Part shown: positions 51,729-61,023 of the stretch, one piece after another
How positions within the stretch are numbered: the first letter of the stretch is position 1
How the letters are laid out: each line of letters starts with the position of its first letter
Assembly (NCBI GenBank): GCA_014867205.1
Contig: WGUO01000006.1
Location: 40,618 to 104,617 of the forward strand
Source: Muribaculaceae bacterium
Lineage (GTDB): Bacteria; Bacteroidota; Bacteroidia; Bacteroidales; Muribaculaceae
Length of the DNA: 64,000 nt
Reading direction: 5' to 3'
Program-made: the position numbers and the translations under genes
The notes under the pieces: model-generated
The model's database searches: none
The model's input: the letters and a program-made list of their open reading frames with translations, nothing else
Told to the model about the DNA's origin: nothing

Positions 51729-52252
51729 TCCGGCGCGGACTCCTGAGAGTCGCGGCCTTAGCGGTCGCGGCCACAGCGGCAGTGTCGTGCAACACGGTCG
51801 ACGACTCGCGGCTGCCGGCGATGCCGGTCAACATCAACCTGTCGACCCCGGCTCTATGGAACACCTACGGCGTGCACGGATATGGAGACAGCCGCAGGTT
51901 CATAGCGGCGCTGCGCGAGCCTCGTGACTTCGCGTTCACAGCGCAGACGGCCACCGGATACGGAGGTATCCTGCTGGTATGCGGATTCAATCCGTTCACG
52001 CTCGATGCCGGAGTGCCGATGGCCTATGACCTGGCGTGTCCGGTGGAGTGCCGCCCGGAAGTCAGGGTGCAGATGCAGCGCGACGACGAGGCCGTGCCGT
52101 TTGCCGTCTGCCCGGAGTGCGGGTCGCGTTATGATGTGGTGGAGCGTGGGGGAAGTCCGACCGAAGGTGAGGCGCTCAGCCGTAAACTTGGGCTGACACG
52201 GTACGAATGTCGAATGACTACCTACGGCGGCTATCTGATTACCGCATATTGA
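51725..52252 (+). CDS. Four-cysteine, Rieske-like lipoprotein of unknown function
   Basis: The protein has 175 residues from ATG 51725; a longer frame from 51605 lies inside the SRPBCC gene and is rejected. The lipobox is ATAAVSC with Cys22. The mature part carries Cys105, Cys109, Cys129 and Cys132 (ACPVEC ... VCPECGSRYD), arranged like the two metal-binding loops of a Rieske or zinc-ribbon fold but with cysteines instead of the two histidines. The GYGGILLVCGF and TYGGYLI strands fit a Rieske-type barrel. It may bind zinc or a 4-Cys iron site; this is inferred. Confidence 0.75.
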   Translation: MIRRGLLRVAALAVAATAAVSCNTVDDSRLPAMPVNINLSTPALWNTYGVHGYGDSRRFIAALREPRDFAFTAQTATGYGGILLVCGFNPFTLDAGVPMAYDLACPVECRPEVRVQMQRDDEAVPFAVCPECGSRYDVVERGGSPTEGEALSRKLGLTRYECRMTTYGGYLITAY

Positions 52253-52258
52253 AACTTA

Positions 52259-53932
52259 ATGGATATTCTCGAAGGTATACTGTACATGTTCTGGCGAGGA
52301 ATCGCCATAGGTGTCATAATCTCGGCGCCCATGGGTCCCGTCGGCATACTCTGCGTGCAGCGCACCCTCGAGAAGGGGCGTTCCACCGGGTTCTTCACCG
52401 GTGTCGGTGCCGCTATATCCGACCTGTTCTACTGTCTGCTGACCGGTTTCGGACTCTCGTTTATCGAGGAATTCCTGAAGGCCAACCAGAATGTCATACA
52501 GATAATAGGAAGTGTCGTGCTGGTGGTGTTTGGTGTTTACCTGTTCCGGTCCAATCCGTCTCGCACACTGAAGAAGCCGGACGCCATGCGCACGTCGCGG
52601 CGGCGCGACATACTGCAGGGATTCCTCTTCACATTCTCCAATCCGCTGATTATATTTCTGATAATAGGCCTGTTCGCGCGGTTCAACTTCCTGTTGCCCG
52701 AGATCTCGCTTGTACAATACGGTGTCGGTTTTGTGTCGATATTCGCCGGGGCACTGATGTGGTGGTGGGTAGTATCCTATTTTGTAAACAAGGTGAGGAG
52801 TCACTTCAATCTTAGGTCCATGTGGCTGATTAACAAAGTGACGGGAGTCATCATCATGATATTCGCCATAGTCGGAGTGGTGACGGCTGTGACAGGCATC
52901 GCCTCGGCCGACACCCGTGAGCCGGTCTACCTGAACTCGACCCGAGGATTCGGAATCCTCGGCGACGCCGGGGGAGGGGGAAAGCCGCTGGTGCTTCATA
53001 ACGAGGGCAAAGACACGATGATAAGGTTCCTCCCCCTGGACAGGGTGGAGGAATTCTCATTTTCATTAAGGGTGAGCAATCAGAGCAACGATCCGGGCAA
53101 GACCTACCGGCACTCGACGGAAAAGGGACAGACCTCGGTATCACATCCGTCATGGGGAGTAGTAGTGGCCGGAGGCGAGAGCCTGCTTGAGTTCGAGATA
53201 TCTACACTCCATGAGGAGTATGACGACATAATGCCGACGCGCATGCGGCTCACCGCGCGGCTTGACGGCAGGAACGTGGCAGAGGCCCTTGTGAGCGAGG
53301 GAGTCGAGTTCTTTACCGGAGAGAACGCCTGGAGACTTGCCAGACGCGGCGGGGAATACATACTGTCGGGGGGCAACCGTCTTTACGACACCCGTCTGCG
53401 GGTCAGCCTCCCTGACCTTTCGCCCGACAGCGTGGGCCTCTTCGTGGCGCCGGGCGGTCAGGTCTCAGCCGACCATATGTCGCTCAGGGTGCTTTCCGAC
53501 CGGATGCCTGCGACACGCGCCGACGTTTCGCATTTCGCCGATCCCGACGTGCGTCGCTCATATTTCAGCAGGAGCGAGGACCCGATAGAAGGGGAATGGG
53601 AGATATTCGACCGCTCGCTCGATGATGATCGGCTACGCATCGGCGGAGACTACCGGATAGCCGTCGTGGCCCGTCGCGACGGTTACGACATCATATATCT
53701 GAAAGGGGCGCAGAAGAATGCCTCGACATGGGGAGCCGGCATGGGTAAGGGAACGTTGCGGGCCACCTCATTCCGCAACGTATTCGACGTCGAGTGGCTT
53801 GACCCGGCGCACTCCCCGATACCCGGAGAGATAAAGGGACAGTTCACCGCTCCCGACATGCTTGTGCTGCAGTTTGTCGATCACGGTTCGACGCTGCGGC
53901 TCAGAAAAACAAAGGCCTATGGAAAACAATGA
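52259..53932 (+). CDS. LysE-family transporter fused to a large C-terminal beta-rich domain
   Basis: Residues 1-215 are a LysE/RhtB-type exporter with six predicted helices and the family start IGVIISAPMGPVGILCVQR. About 345 more residues follow without a stop. This region is beta-rich and non-membrane, with segments such as SWGVVVAGGESLLEFEI and GEWEIFDRSLDDDRLRIGGDYR. With six helices, both termini are on the same side; the domain composition suggests the periplasm. Domain identity and transported substrate are unknown. The last 14 nt overlap the dgt start. Confidence 0.8.
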   Translation: MDILEGILYMFWRGIAIGVIISAPMGPVGILCVQRTLEKGRSTGFFTGVGAAISDLFYCLLTGFGLSFIEEFLKANQNVIQIIGSVVLVVFGVYLFRSNPSRTLKKPDAMRTSRRRDILQGFLFTFSNPLIIFLIIGLFARFNFLLPEISLVQYGVGFVSIFAGALMWWWVVSYFVNKVRSHFNLRSMWLINKVTGVIIMIFAIVGVVTAVTGIASADTREPVYLNSTRGFGILGDAGGGGKPLVLHNEGKDTMIRFLPLDRVEEFSFSLRVSNQSNDPGKTYRHSTEKGQTSVSHPSWGVVVAGGESLLEFEISTLHEEYDDIMPTRMRLTARLDGRNVAEALVSEGVEFFTGENAWRLARRGGEYILSGGNRLYDTRLRVSLPDLSPDSVGLFVAPGGQVSADHMSLRVLSDRMPATRADVSHFADPDVRRSYFSRSEDPIEGEWEIFDRSLDDDRLRIGGDYRIAVVARRDGYDIIYLKGAQKNASTWGAGMGKGTLRATSFRNVFDVEWLDPAHSPIPGEIKGQFTAPDMLVLQFVDHGSTLRLRKTKAYGKQ

Positions 53933-55262
53933 AAAGAGAATGGAGTGGGGCAGCCTGATATGCGACAAGCGGCTCGGCATGGAGGAATACCATGACGACC
54001 GGCACCATACGCGCTCCGACTTCCAGCGCGACTATGACCGGCTTATATTCTCGTCGCCGTTCCGGCGGCTTCAGAACAAGACACAGGTGTTCCCGCTGCC
54101 GGGGAGCATATTCGTCCATAACCGGCTTACGCATTCGCTTGAGGTGTCGTCGGTAGGCCGCTCGCTCGGCCATGAGGTGGCGATCAGGCTTCATGACCGT
54201 TATCCGGACCGTGAGCTGCAATCTAAATTCGGTGACATCCGCGACATTGTTGCCGCGGCATGCCTCTGCCATGACCTCGGCAACCCGCCGTTCGGCCACT
54301 CAGGCGAGAAGACGATAGGCACCTTCTTCAGCGAGGGCCCGGGGCTTGAGTTGCGTCATCATTTCAACGAGCGCGAATGGGCGGACCTCGTCAACTTCGA
54401 GGGAAACGCCAATTCGTTCCGCCTGCTCACCCACCAGTTCAAGGGGAGGCGCCGCGGAGGGATGGCCATGACCTACTCCACGCTTGCCTCGATAGTGAAA
54501 TATCCATATACCTCAGGCCATGCGGGCAGCAAGGGGAAGTTCGGTTTCTTTGCCAGCGAGGATGAGATATACCGTCGGGTTGCATCCGGGCTCGGCATAC
54601 CCGAGCTGGAGCCGGGCCGGTTTGCGCGTCATCCGCTTGTCTTCATTATGGAAGCCGCCGACGATATCTGCTATCAGATCATGGATATAGAGGATGCCCA
54701 CAAACTGCGTATATTAAGCACGGCCCAGGTTCGTGACCTGTTCCTTGGATTCTTCGACGAAGCGCGCCGTGGCCGTCTGTCGCGCGTCATGGAGCATCTT
54801 GACGACCCCAACGAGCAGGTGGCCTATCTTCGGTCGGGAGTTGTCGGCACCCTGGTCGAGAACTGCGCCGAGGTGTTCATGGCCCATGAGCCGGAGATAC
54901 TCGCCGGCAGATTCACCGGCGCGCTGATAGACCATCTTCCCTCGCCCCTGCGCGATGCATACGGAGCATGTTCAGCGACAGCATGGGACCGCATCTACTG
55001 CGCTCCGATGGTTGTAGACATCGAACTCGCCGGCAACAGGATAGTATCATTTCTGATGGAGACGCTCGTAGAGGCCGTGATGCATCCTGACCGCAACTAT
55101 TCGCGGTTGCTGCTCAATGCTATACCGAGGCAATATGACGTCAGGGCCGAGGGTGTGTTCGAGCGCATACAGGGTGTGCTCGACCATGTGTCGGGCATGA
55201 CCGATGTCTATGCCCTCGACCTGTACCGCAAACTCAACGGCCACAGTCTGCCCGCAGTGTGA
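53919..55262 (+). CDS. dgt: Deoxyguanosinetriphosphate triphosphohydrolase-like protein
   Basis: This is a 447-residue HD-domain dNTPase, starting MENNEKRMEWGSLI. Metal-binding residues are seen in NRLTHSLEVSSVG (H), CLCHDLGNPPFGHSGE (HD) and later MEAADDICYQIMDIED (D). Such enzymes cleave dNTPs to nucleoside and triphosphate, lowering dNTP pools. The frame could start at 53862, but that would lie entirely within the LysE fusion gene. Confidence 0.92.
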   Translation: MENNEKRMEWGSLICDKRLGMEEYHDDRHHTRSDFQRDYDRLIFSSPFRRLQNKTQVFPLPGSIFVHNRLTHSLEVSSVGRSLGHEVAIRLHDRYPDRELQSKFGDIRDIVAAACLCHDLGNPPFGHSGEKTIGTFFSEGPGLELRHHFNEREWADLVNFEGNANSFRLLTHQFKGRRRGGMAMTYSTLASIVKYPYTSGHAGSKGKFGFFASEDEIYRRVASGLGIPELEPGRFARHPLVFIMEAADDICYQIMDIEDAHKLRILSTAQVRDLFLGFFDEARRGRLSRVMEHLDDPNEQVAYLRSGVVGTLVENCAEVFMAHEPEILAGRFTGALIDHLPSPLRDAYGACSATAWDRIYCAPMVVDIELAGNRIVSFLMETLVEAVMHPDRNYSRLLLNAIPRQYDVRAEGVFERIQGVLDHVSGMTDVYALDLYRKLNGHSLPAV

Positions 55263-55293
55263 CCCAATCAAGGATTCTTAGACCTTTAGAGAG

Positions 55294-56625
55294 ATGGTAG
55301 ATAAAGATATAATGAGAAATATAAGAAGAAATACACTCAGGTTGATTGCGGTCGCGCTCGTTTTGCTTACCGCCATCGTGCCGGGGGAGGCTCAGGTGAT
55401 GGCTCCCGCCGATATGCCGAATGTTCAGAAGAAAGACCGCAGGGAGTATGTTTCAGATCCGGCGCATCTGCTCTCGCCGTCGGTGACGCAGAGGGTTAAC
55501 GCCGAACTTTACGATCTGCGCAAACAGACATCGGTTGAGATGATGGTGGCCATTCCCCCCGAGATCGGCGACATGACAGCCCCCGAATGGTGCGAGAAAC
55601 TGTTCACTGAGTGGGGGATAGGAAAGTCAGACAAGGATAATGGCGTACTGCTGATGATCTCGCCGGGCTCGCGCCAGGCGTTCATTATGCCCGGTTATGG
55701 CGTTGAGGGAGTGCTGACCGACATCGTCTGCAAGAAAATTGTGGAAAAGGCAATAGTGCCCGCGATGCGTGACGGCGATCTCGACAAGGCCGTCACCGAC
55801 GCGACCGCACTGATGGTTTCGGCACTGACCGACCCGGCCGTTGCCGAGGAACTTCGCTCAGGCGAGGCAGACAATTTCGGAGGAGTCGACGCGCTCGATG
55901 CCGGAGTGATATGGAAATTCATACAGACAGTGGCCCTGGTGATGTTTATACTGTCGGCAATACTCTTCGTGAGCGACTGCGTGCGTATACGCAGACTGCA
56001 GGGCAACTACGCCAAGGCCGAGAAATGGCGCAAGGAACTTACGGCCTACTTCTGGCTCGGAGTCCTGTCGTTCGGCACCGGATTCATATTCTATCTTGCA
56101 GCCTACCTCAAATACCGGGGGTGGCGCACGCGGCCGTTGAAATGCCCGACATGCGGCGCAAAGATGAAGCGATTGCCCGAGGACAAGGACAATGAACTGC
56201 TCAATGACTCCCAGGATTTCGAGGAGAGACTGAAGACAGTAGACTATGACGTGTGGGAGTGCCCCGAGTGCGGCACAATCGAGAGGTTCCCCTATAAGGC
56301 GCGGCAGAAGAAATACACCGAGTGCCCGAACTGCCACACGGTGGCCATGTGCCTGCAATGCGACATGACCCTTCGGCAGCCTACCGTCAGGACGGAGGGT
56401 GAGGGAGTCAAGGTCTACGAGTGCCAGTTCTGCCATCACCGCAAGAATGTTCCATATCGGATCCCGCGCAAGGAAGACCCGTCGGCAGCCATTGCTGCGG
56501 CAGCAGTTTTAGGAGCCGCGACGCGTGGCCATCGCGGCGGCGGGGGCGGCTTTGGAGGCGGTGGATTCGGCGGCGGATTCGGTGGCGGAGCGACCGGTGG
56601 CGGCGGTGCCGGGGGGAGTTGGTGA
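55294..56625 (+). CDS. TPM domain membrane protein with zinc ribbons and Gly-rich tail
   Basis: The 443-residue protein has a signal or anchor helix (residues about 15-33), a TPM domain (DPAHLLSPSVTQRVNAELYD ... DNGVLLMISPGSRQAFIMPG), and two membrane helices (about 208-229 and 249-270). A cytosolic part follows with several CxxC pairs (CPTCGAK, CPECGTI, CPNCHTV, CLQCD, CQFCHH). The Gly-rich tail (RGGGGGFGGGGFGGGFGGGA) ends GGSW. TPM proteins act in membrane-protein quality control or photosystem repair elsewhere; the role here is unknown. A start at 55312 would also give a good signal sequence. Confidence 0.85.
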   Translation: MVDKDIMRNIRRNTLRLIAVALVLLTAIVPGEAQVMAPADMPNVQKKDRREYVSDPAHLLSPSVTQRVNAELYDLRKQTSVEMMVAIPPEIGDMTAPEWCEKLFTEWGIGKSDKDNGVLLMISPGSRQAFIMPGYGVEGVLTDIVCKKIVEKAIVPAMRDGDLDKAVTDATALMVSALTDPAVAEELRSGEADNFGGVDALDAGVIWKFIQTVALVMFILSAILFVSDCVRIRRLQGNYAKAEKWRKELTAYFWLGVLSFGTGFIFYLAAYLKYRGWRTRPLKCPTCGAKMKRLPEDKDNELLNDSQDFEERLKTVDYDVWECPECGTIERFPYKARQKKYTECPNCHTVAMCLQCDMTLRQPTVRTEGEGVKVYECQFCHHRKNVPYRIPRKEDPSAAIAAAAVLGAATRGHRGGGGGFGGGGFGGGFGGGATGGGGAGGSW

Positions 56626-56691
56626 CGTCAAAATATTGCAAAAAGTTCTTAATACTTCAATAATAGGCATAATCGGTTCGTTAAGTCTATA

Positions 56692-57444
56692 ATGAATTTA
56701 AGAACCGGAAAAATAGGATTTGTGAAAGCGGTAACCGTCGTGGCTCTTGTTGCCGCGGCGATTTGCTGTATATTCACAGTTCCGGCCCAGGCCCGACCTC
56801 GCGACAAGATCATGAACCGCCCCTATGCCGACATGAAGCGCTGGCATCTCGGTTTCTCGATCGGCATGTGTCTCCAGGACCTTAAGTTCACCCATAACGG
56901 CTATGTCACTCCCGACGGTCAGCAGTGGTTTGCCGAGACGCCGGCATGGAGCCCGGGCATCAACGTGCAGGTGCTTGCCGACCTGCGGCTGCACAAATAC
57001 TTCAACCTGCGGTTCTCGCCCGGCATGTCGTTCAGTTTCAAGAACGTCGAGATGCGCGACTACGTAAGCGGCACCACCAACCGCCAGGACCTCAAGAGCG
57101 TCTATGTGCTTTTGCCGCTTGACCTGAAGATATCGGGCGACCGGCTGCACAACTCCCGTCCCTACGTGACAGTCGGCGCTATGGGTGCGTTCGACGTCAG
57201 CAAGAAACGTTCCGACTACCTGATGTTCAACACGGCCGACGCCTATCTCACAGTGGGACTCGGGTGCGACTTCTACCTTCCCTTCTTCAAGTTCAACCCC
57301 GAGATAAAGTTCTGCTTCGGACTTACCGACATACTGCGGCACGACCGTCCTGACCTTGACGACAACCCCGAGATGTACAAGATGACGCAGTCGCTGGCCA
57401 AGGTGAAGTCAAACATGTTCATGATAACCTTTTACTTCGAATGA
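56692..57444 (+). CDS. porT: PorT-family outer-membrane beta-barrel of the type IX secretion system
   Basis: The 250-residue protein has a signal peptide ending near AQA/RP and a motif KRWHLGFSIGMCLQDLKF followed by regular barrel strands, ending MFMITFYFE with a C-terminal aromatic. PorT (SprT) is required for T9SS in Porphyromonas and Flavobacterium. The family assignment rests on its order before porP and gldKLMN and on the N-terminal motif. Its stop overlaps the next start (ATGA). Confidence 0.78.
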   Translation: MNLRTGKIGFVKAVTVVALVAAAICCIFTVPAQARPRDKIMNRPYADMKRWHLGFSIGMCLQDLKFTHNGYVTPDGQQWFAETPAWSPGINVQVLADLRLHKYFNLRFSPGMSFSFKNVEMRDYVSGTTNRQDLKSVYVLLPLDLKISGDRLHNSRPYVTVGAMGAFDVSKKRSDYLMFNTADAYLTVGLGCDFYLPFFKFNPEIKFCFGLTDILRHDRPDLDDNPEMYKMTQSLAKVKSNMFMITFYFE

Positions 57445-58445
57445 CAGGACTCCGAAAACTCAGCAAGACACTCCGCGTCGTAGCACTGTCGACATTCATG
57501 GCCGGCGCCGCTCTTTCGGCCTCGGCCCAGGGCGACGCTCAGTTTACCCAGTACTGGGCGGTGCCGACATACTATAATCCGGCTGCCACGGGCACGGTTG
57601 ACTTTATCAGGATACGCGGAGCCGGCAAACTGCAGTGGGTAGGCATCGAGCGTGCTCCGCGCACCATCTCGGGCATGGCCGACATGCCCATAAAGCTCGG
57701 CAAGAAGCACCGGCTCGGCGTCGGCGTGCTGTTCAACACCGAGCGCATCGGACTCTACAACAACCTGAGCGTAAGCGCGCAGGTAAGTTATAAGTTCAAA
57801 TTCCTCAAGGGCGTCTGGAGCGTCGGCATACAGCCCGGCTACTACAACACCAAGTTCAAGGGCTCGGATGTGTACATACCGGAGGGCGACGACTACCACC
57901 AGCCCGACGACCCCGACATACCGACCCAGGATGTCAGCGGCAACGCCTTCGACCTGTCGGCCGGCGTGCTTTATACTCACAAATACTTCTCGGTCGGGAT
58001 ATCGATGCTCCACATCACCGAGCCGACCGTGACGATGGACTCCGAGGGTGGCTCAGACCATGAGACGGTGGAGTTTCAGGCTGTGGTGCCGCGTCAGGCC
58101 TATTTTACCGCAGACGGCAATATTCCCCTCAGAAACTCGTTATTTTCATTGCAGCCATCCCTGTTGGTACGCACTGATTTCAGCAACTTCACGGCAGAGG
58201 CAACCATGCGGGCCACCTACAACCGGTTCATATCGTTCGGCCTCGGTTACAGATACAAGGAGGCTATCAGCGCCATGGTGGCGGCCGAGTTCAAGAACTT
58301 CTTCATAGGATATGCCTACGACTATCCGATGTCGGCCATATCCAAGGCCTCTTCGGGCAGTCATGAGGTGGTGATCGGGTACATGGTGAAGCTCAATTTA
58401 GGTGAGAAAAACAAGAATAAACACCGTTCCATTCGAATAATGTAG
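57441..58445 (+). CDS. porP: PorP/SprF family type IX secretion outer-membrane protein
   Basis: The 334-residue barrel protein has a signal peptide ending SASA/QG and the typical start QFTQYWAVPTYYNPAATGTV, which is diagnostic of PorP/SprF. GVGVLFNTERIGLYNN and KYFSVGISMLHITEP are further family-like strands. It links cargo or PorK to the outer membrane in other species. It overlaps porT by 4 nt and precedes gldK by 5 nt. Confidence 0.93.
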   Translation: MTGLRKLSKTLRVVALSTFMAGAALSASAQGDAQFTQYWAVPTYYNPAATGTVDFIRIRGAGKLQWVGIERAPRTISGMADMPIKLGKKHRLGVGVLFNTERIGLYNNLSVSAQVSYKFKFLKGVWSVGIQPGYYNTKFKGSDVYIPEGDDYHQPDDPDIPTQDVSGNAFDLSAGVLYTHKYFSVGISMLHITEPTVTMDSEGGSDHETVEFQAVVPRQAYFTADGNIPLRNSLFSLQPSLLVRTDFSNFTAEATMRATYNRFISFGLGYRYKEAISAMVAAEFKNFFIGYAYDYPMSAISKASSGSHEVVIGYMVKLNLGEKNKNKHRSIRIM

Positions 58446-58450
58446 CGACA

Positions 58451-59944
58451 ATGATAAAGATGAGAAATTTCAGAACGTCATATTACTCAATATCGGGCGC
58501 GATGCGTAGTCTTACGGCAGTCGGCGCTGCCGCGTTACTGCTTGCGCTGCTCGGTTCATGCGCCGGTGCGCGTCGCGGCGGGTCCGGAGGAGAGGTGACC
58601 GGTGTCGGCGGCAGCTCGTTTGCCGAGCCTACGCCCTACGGCATGGTGCTTGTGGACCGTGGCACGATCGCCATGGGTCCGGCGGCCGACGACTCAGTCT
58701 CCGGAATACGCAAGAGCGCCCGAGGTGTCTCGATCGACTCCTTCTGGATGGACGAGACCGAGATCACCAACTCAGAGTACAAGCAGTTCGTGTTCTGGGT
58801 GCGTGACTCCATAATCCGCGAGCGTCTCGCCGACCCTGCGTTCGGCGGCAACGAGGCCTTCAAGATCGAGGAGGACAAGGAAGGCAACCCCATAAAGCCA
58901 TACCTCAACTGGAACAAGCCCATACCCTGGCGCAATCCCAATGAGGATGAGCAGCGGGCCATCGAGAGCGTCTACCGCACGAACCCTATCACGGGACAGC
59001 GTGAGCTCGACCCGACGCAGATGAACTACCGCTACGAGATCTACAACCACTCGGAGGCGGCCAGGCGCCGCAACCGCGTTGACCCGGAGACTCGCGAGTA
59101 CAACACCGACCTGCCGACTCCGACAGACCTGCCCGTGATCTCCAAGGACACCGCATACCTGACTGAGGAGGGACGCATCGTGCGCGAGACCGTCTCGCGT
59201 CCGCTCACAGGCGACTACGACTTTCTCAACACATACATAGTCAACGTATATCCCGATACGACGGCATGGATCAATGACTTCGACAACGCCTATAACGAGC
59301 CTTACACCCGCATGTATTTCTCTCATGCCGGCTACAACGAGTACCCGGTGGTGGGTGTGAGCTGGGAGCAGGCCAACGCGTTCGCCAACTGGCGCACGGA
59401 CTATCTGCGCCGCTCGCTCGGCAAGGAGGGCATATATGTGGAGCCTTACCGCCTGCCCACCGAGGCCGAATGGGAATATGCGGCACGTGCCGGCAACTCC
59501 GAGAGCGCCTTCCCCTGGGAGGAGACACTTCCCATGGACGAGCGCGGGTGCTTCTACGCCAACTTCAAGCCGCGTGAGGGTGACTTCGTGCGCGACGGAC
59601 ATGTCATCACGTCGCAGGTCGGCACTTTCCAGCCCAACGACTTCGGCCTCTACGATATGGCCGGTAACGTATCGGAGTGGACCTCGACCGCATACACCGA
59701 GAGCATCGACCGTCTGACCTCCGACCTCAACCCCGAGTACCGCTACGACGCCGCCAAGGAGGACCCGTACAAGATGAAGCGCAAGATAGTCCGCGGCGGC
59801 AGCTGGAAAGACGCCGCCCAGAACATCCGCTCGGACCTGCGCACCTGGGAATACCAGAACGAGCAGCGCTCGTACATAGGATTCCGCTGCGTGCGCTCGC
59901 AGATCGGCTTCGCAAGGGGCACGAAGAAGAAAGGCAAGAAATAA
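58451..59944 (+). CDS. gldK: Gliding/T9SS lipoprotein GldK (PorK)
   Basis: The 497-residue protein has a lipobox LLGSC (Cys37) and a formylglycine-generating-enzyme-like (SUMF1) fold: GMVLVDRGTIAMG, FWMDETEITNSEY, YRLPTEAEWEYAARAG and GGSWKDAAQNIRS. A long insertion lies between residues 120 and 275. GldK forms the large periplasmic ring with GldN. The SUMF1 fold here is structural, not catalytic. Confidence 0.94.
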   Translation: MIKMRNFRTSYYSISGAMRSLTAVGAAALLLALLGSCAGARRGGSGGEVTGVGGSSFAEPTPYGMVLVDRGTIAMGPAADDSVSGIRKSARGVSIDSFWMDETEITNSEYKQFVFWVRDSIIRERLADPAFGGNEAFKIEEDKEGNPIKPYLNWNKPIPWRNPNEDEQRAIESVYRTNPITGQRELDPTQMNYRYEIYNHSEAARRRNRVDPETREYNTDLPTPTDLPVISKDTAYLTEEGRIVRETVSRPLTGDYDFLNTYIVNVYPDTTAWINDFDNAYNEPYTRMYFSHAGYNEYPVVGVSWEQANAFANWRTDYLRRSLGKEGIYVEPYRLPTEAEWEYAARAGNSESAFPWEETLPMDERGCFYANFKPREGDFVRDGHVITSQVGTFQPNDFGLYDMAGNVSEWTSTAYTESIDRLTSDLNPEYRYDAAKEDPYKMKRKIVRGGSWKDAAQNIRSDLRTWEYQNEQRSYIGFRCVRSQIGFARGTKKKGKK

Positions 59945-60030
59945 GCCTTGAGATAAACCATACAGCAATACACCAGATGGAGACCATGGCAGCGTCTCCT
60001 CCGAATATACACATCACAACCTGAACTTCA

Positions 60031-61017
60031 ATGGTTAAGATTAGAAAATACGCCAACGGCATAGAGCGCTTCCTGCACGGAGAGAAGGGACAGCGTTTCT
60101 TCAACTTCGCATACTCGATCGGCGCGGCAATCGTGATCTGGGGTGCCCTCTTCAAGATCCTGCACCTTCCTGGCGGAAGCACGCTGCTCTGCATCGGCAT
60201 GGGCACCGAGATCGCCATGTTCATCCTGACAGCGTTTGACCGTCCGCCCAAGGAATATGCCTGGGAGGATGTCTTCCCCGTACTCGACAGCCGTAATCCG
60301 GAGGACCGCCCCGACTTCACCGGTGGCGGAGGCGGAGTCGTCATCAACGGCAGTCCCGTTGTCGCCGACGGCGTCAGCATGGACACCGAAGCAGTCGGCT
60401 CAGGCGTGGCCGGGACTCCGGGCATTGTCGGGAATGTCGGTTTCGCAGGCTCGCCGGTGATGGCCGGAGGAATCCCTGTAGACACCGCCCAGCTTGAGAG
60501 CGCGGCCGACATGGCCGACGCCTCGCGTGACTATCTCGAGCAGATGCACGGCATAGCCGAGCAGATGAGCCGCCTCAACGAGACCACCGAGGCCCTCAAC
60601 AACGTTACGCAGACACTCCTCGGCTCATATCAGGCCATAACCGAGAACTCAGAGAATGTGTCGGCAAATTCCCAGGGCTATGTGGCCCAGATGGAGAACC
60701 TTAACCGTAATATAGCCGGACTGAACACCATCTACGAGATACAGCTCAAGAGCATCAGCTCGCAGCTTGAGTCAATCGACCGCGTGAACCGAGGCCTGAA
60801 GGACATACGCGACATGTACGACAAGGCGGCTCAGGAGTCGTCGCGCTATTGCGAGGAGACGGAGAAGATGGCCCGCTACATGAAGCAGCTTAACTCTGTC
60901 TACGAGAAGATGATCACGGCCATGACCATCAACATGGCGAACCCGATGATGGGAGCGGCCGGAGGCGCGGCAGGCATCAACCCCTTCGACGAGTCTATAA
61001 ACAACCAGAACTCATAA
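60031..61017 (+). CDS. gldL: T9SS motor protein GldL (PorL)
   Basis: This is a 328-residue inner-membrane protein with two N-terminal helices (about 22-44 and 51-69). Lys42 in the first and Glu60 in the second (GMGTEIAMFILTAF) match the charged residues essential for proton-driven rotation in known GldL. The rest is a long cytosolic helical region (QLESAADMAD ... MNRLNE-type coiled coils). It forms the motor with GldM. Confidence 0.95.
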   Translation: MVKIRKYANGIERFLHGEKGQRFFNFAYSIGAAIVIWGALFKILHLPGGSTLLCIGMGTEIAMFILTAFDRPPKEYAWEDVFPVLDSRNPEDRPDFTGGGGGVVINGSPVVADGVSMDTEAVGSGVAGTPGIVGNVGFAGSPVMAGGIPVDTAQLESAADMADASRDYLEQMHGIAEQMSRLNETTEALNNVTQTLLGSYQAITENSENVSANSQGYVAQMENLNRNIAGLNTIYEIQLKSISSQLESIDRVNRGLKDIRDMYDKAAQESSRYCEETEKMARYMKQLNSVYEKMITAMTINMANPMMGAAGGAAGINPFDESINNQNS

Positions 61018-61023
61018 TCAGAT

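Noticed and set aside
53862..53918. Longer N-terminus for dgt
   Set aside because: It lies entirely within the LysE fusion frame and is unlike the family; MENNEKRMEW is the natural start.
58772..59968. 398-codon open frame antisense to gldK
   Set aside because: It is opposite a clear gldK; the length reflects GC-rich codon use.
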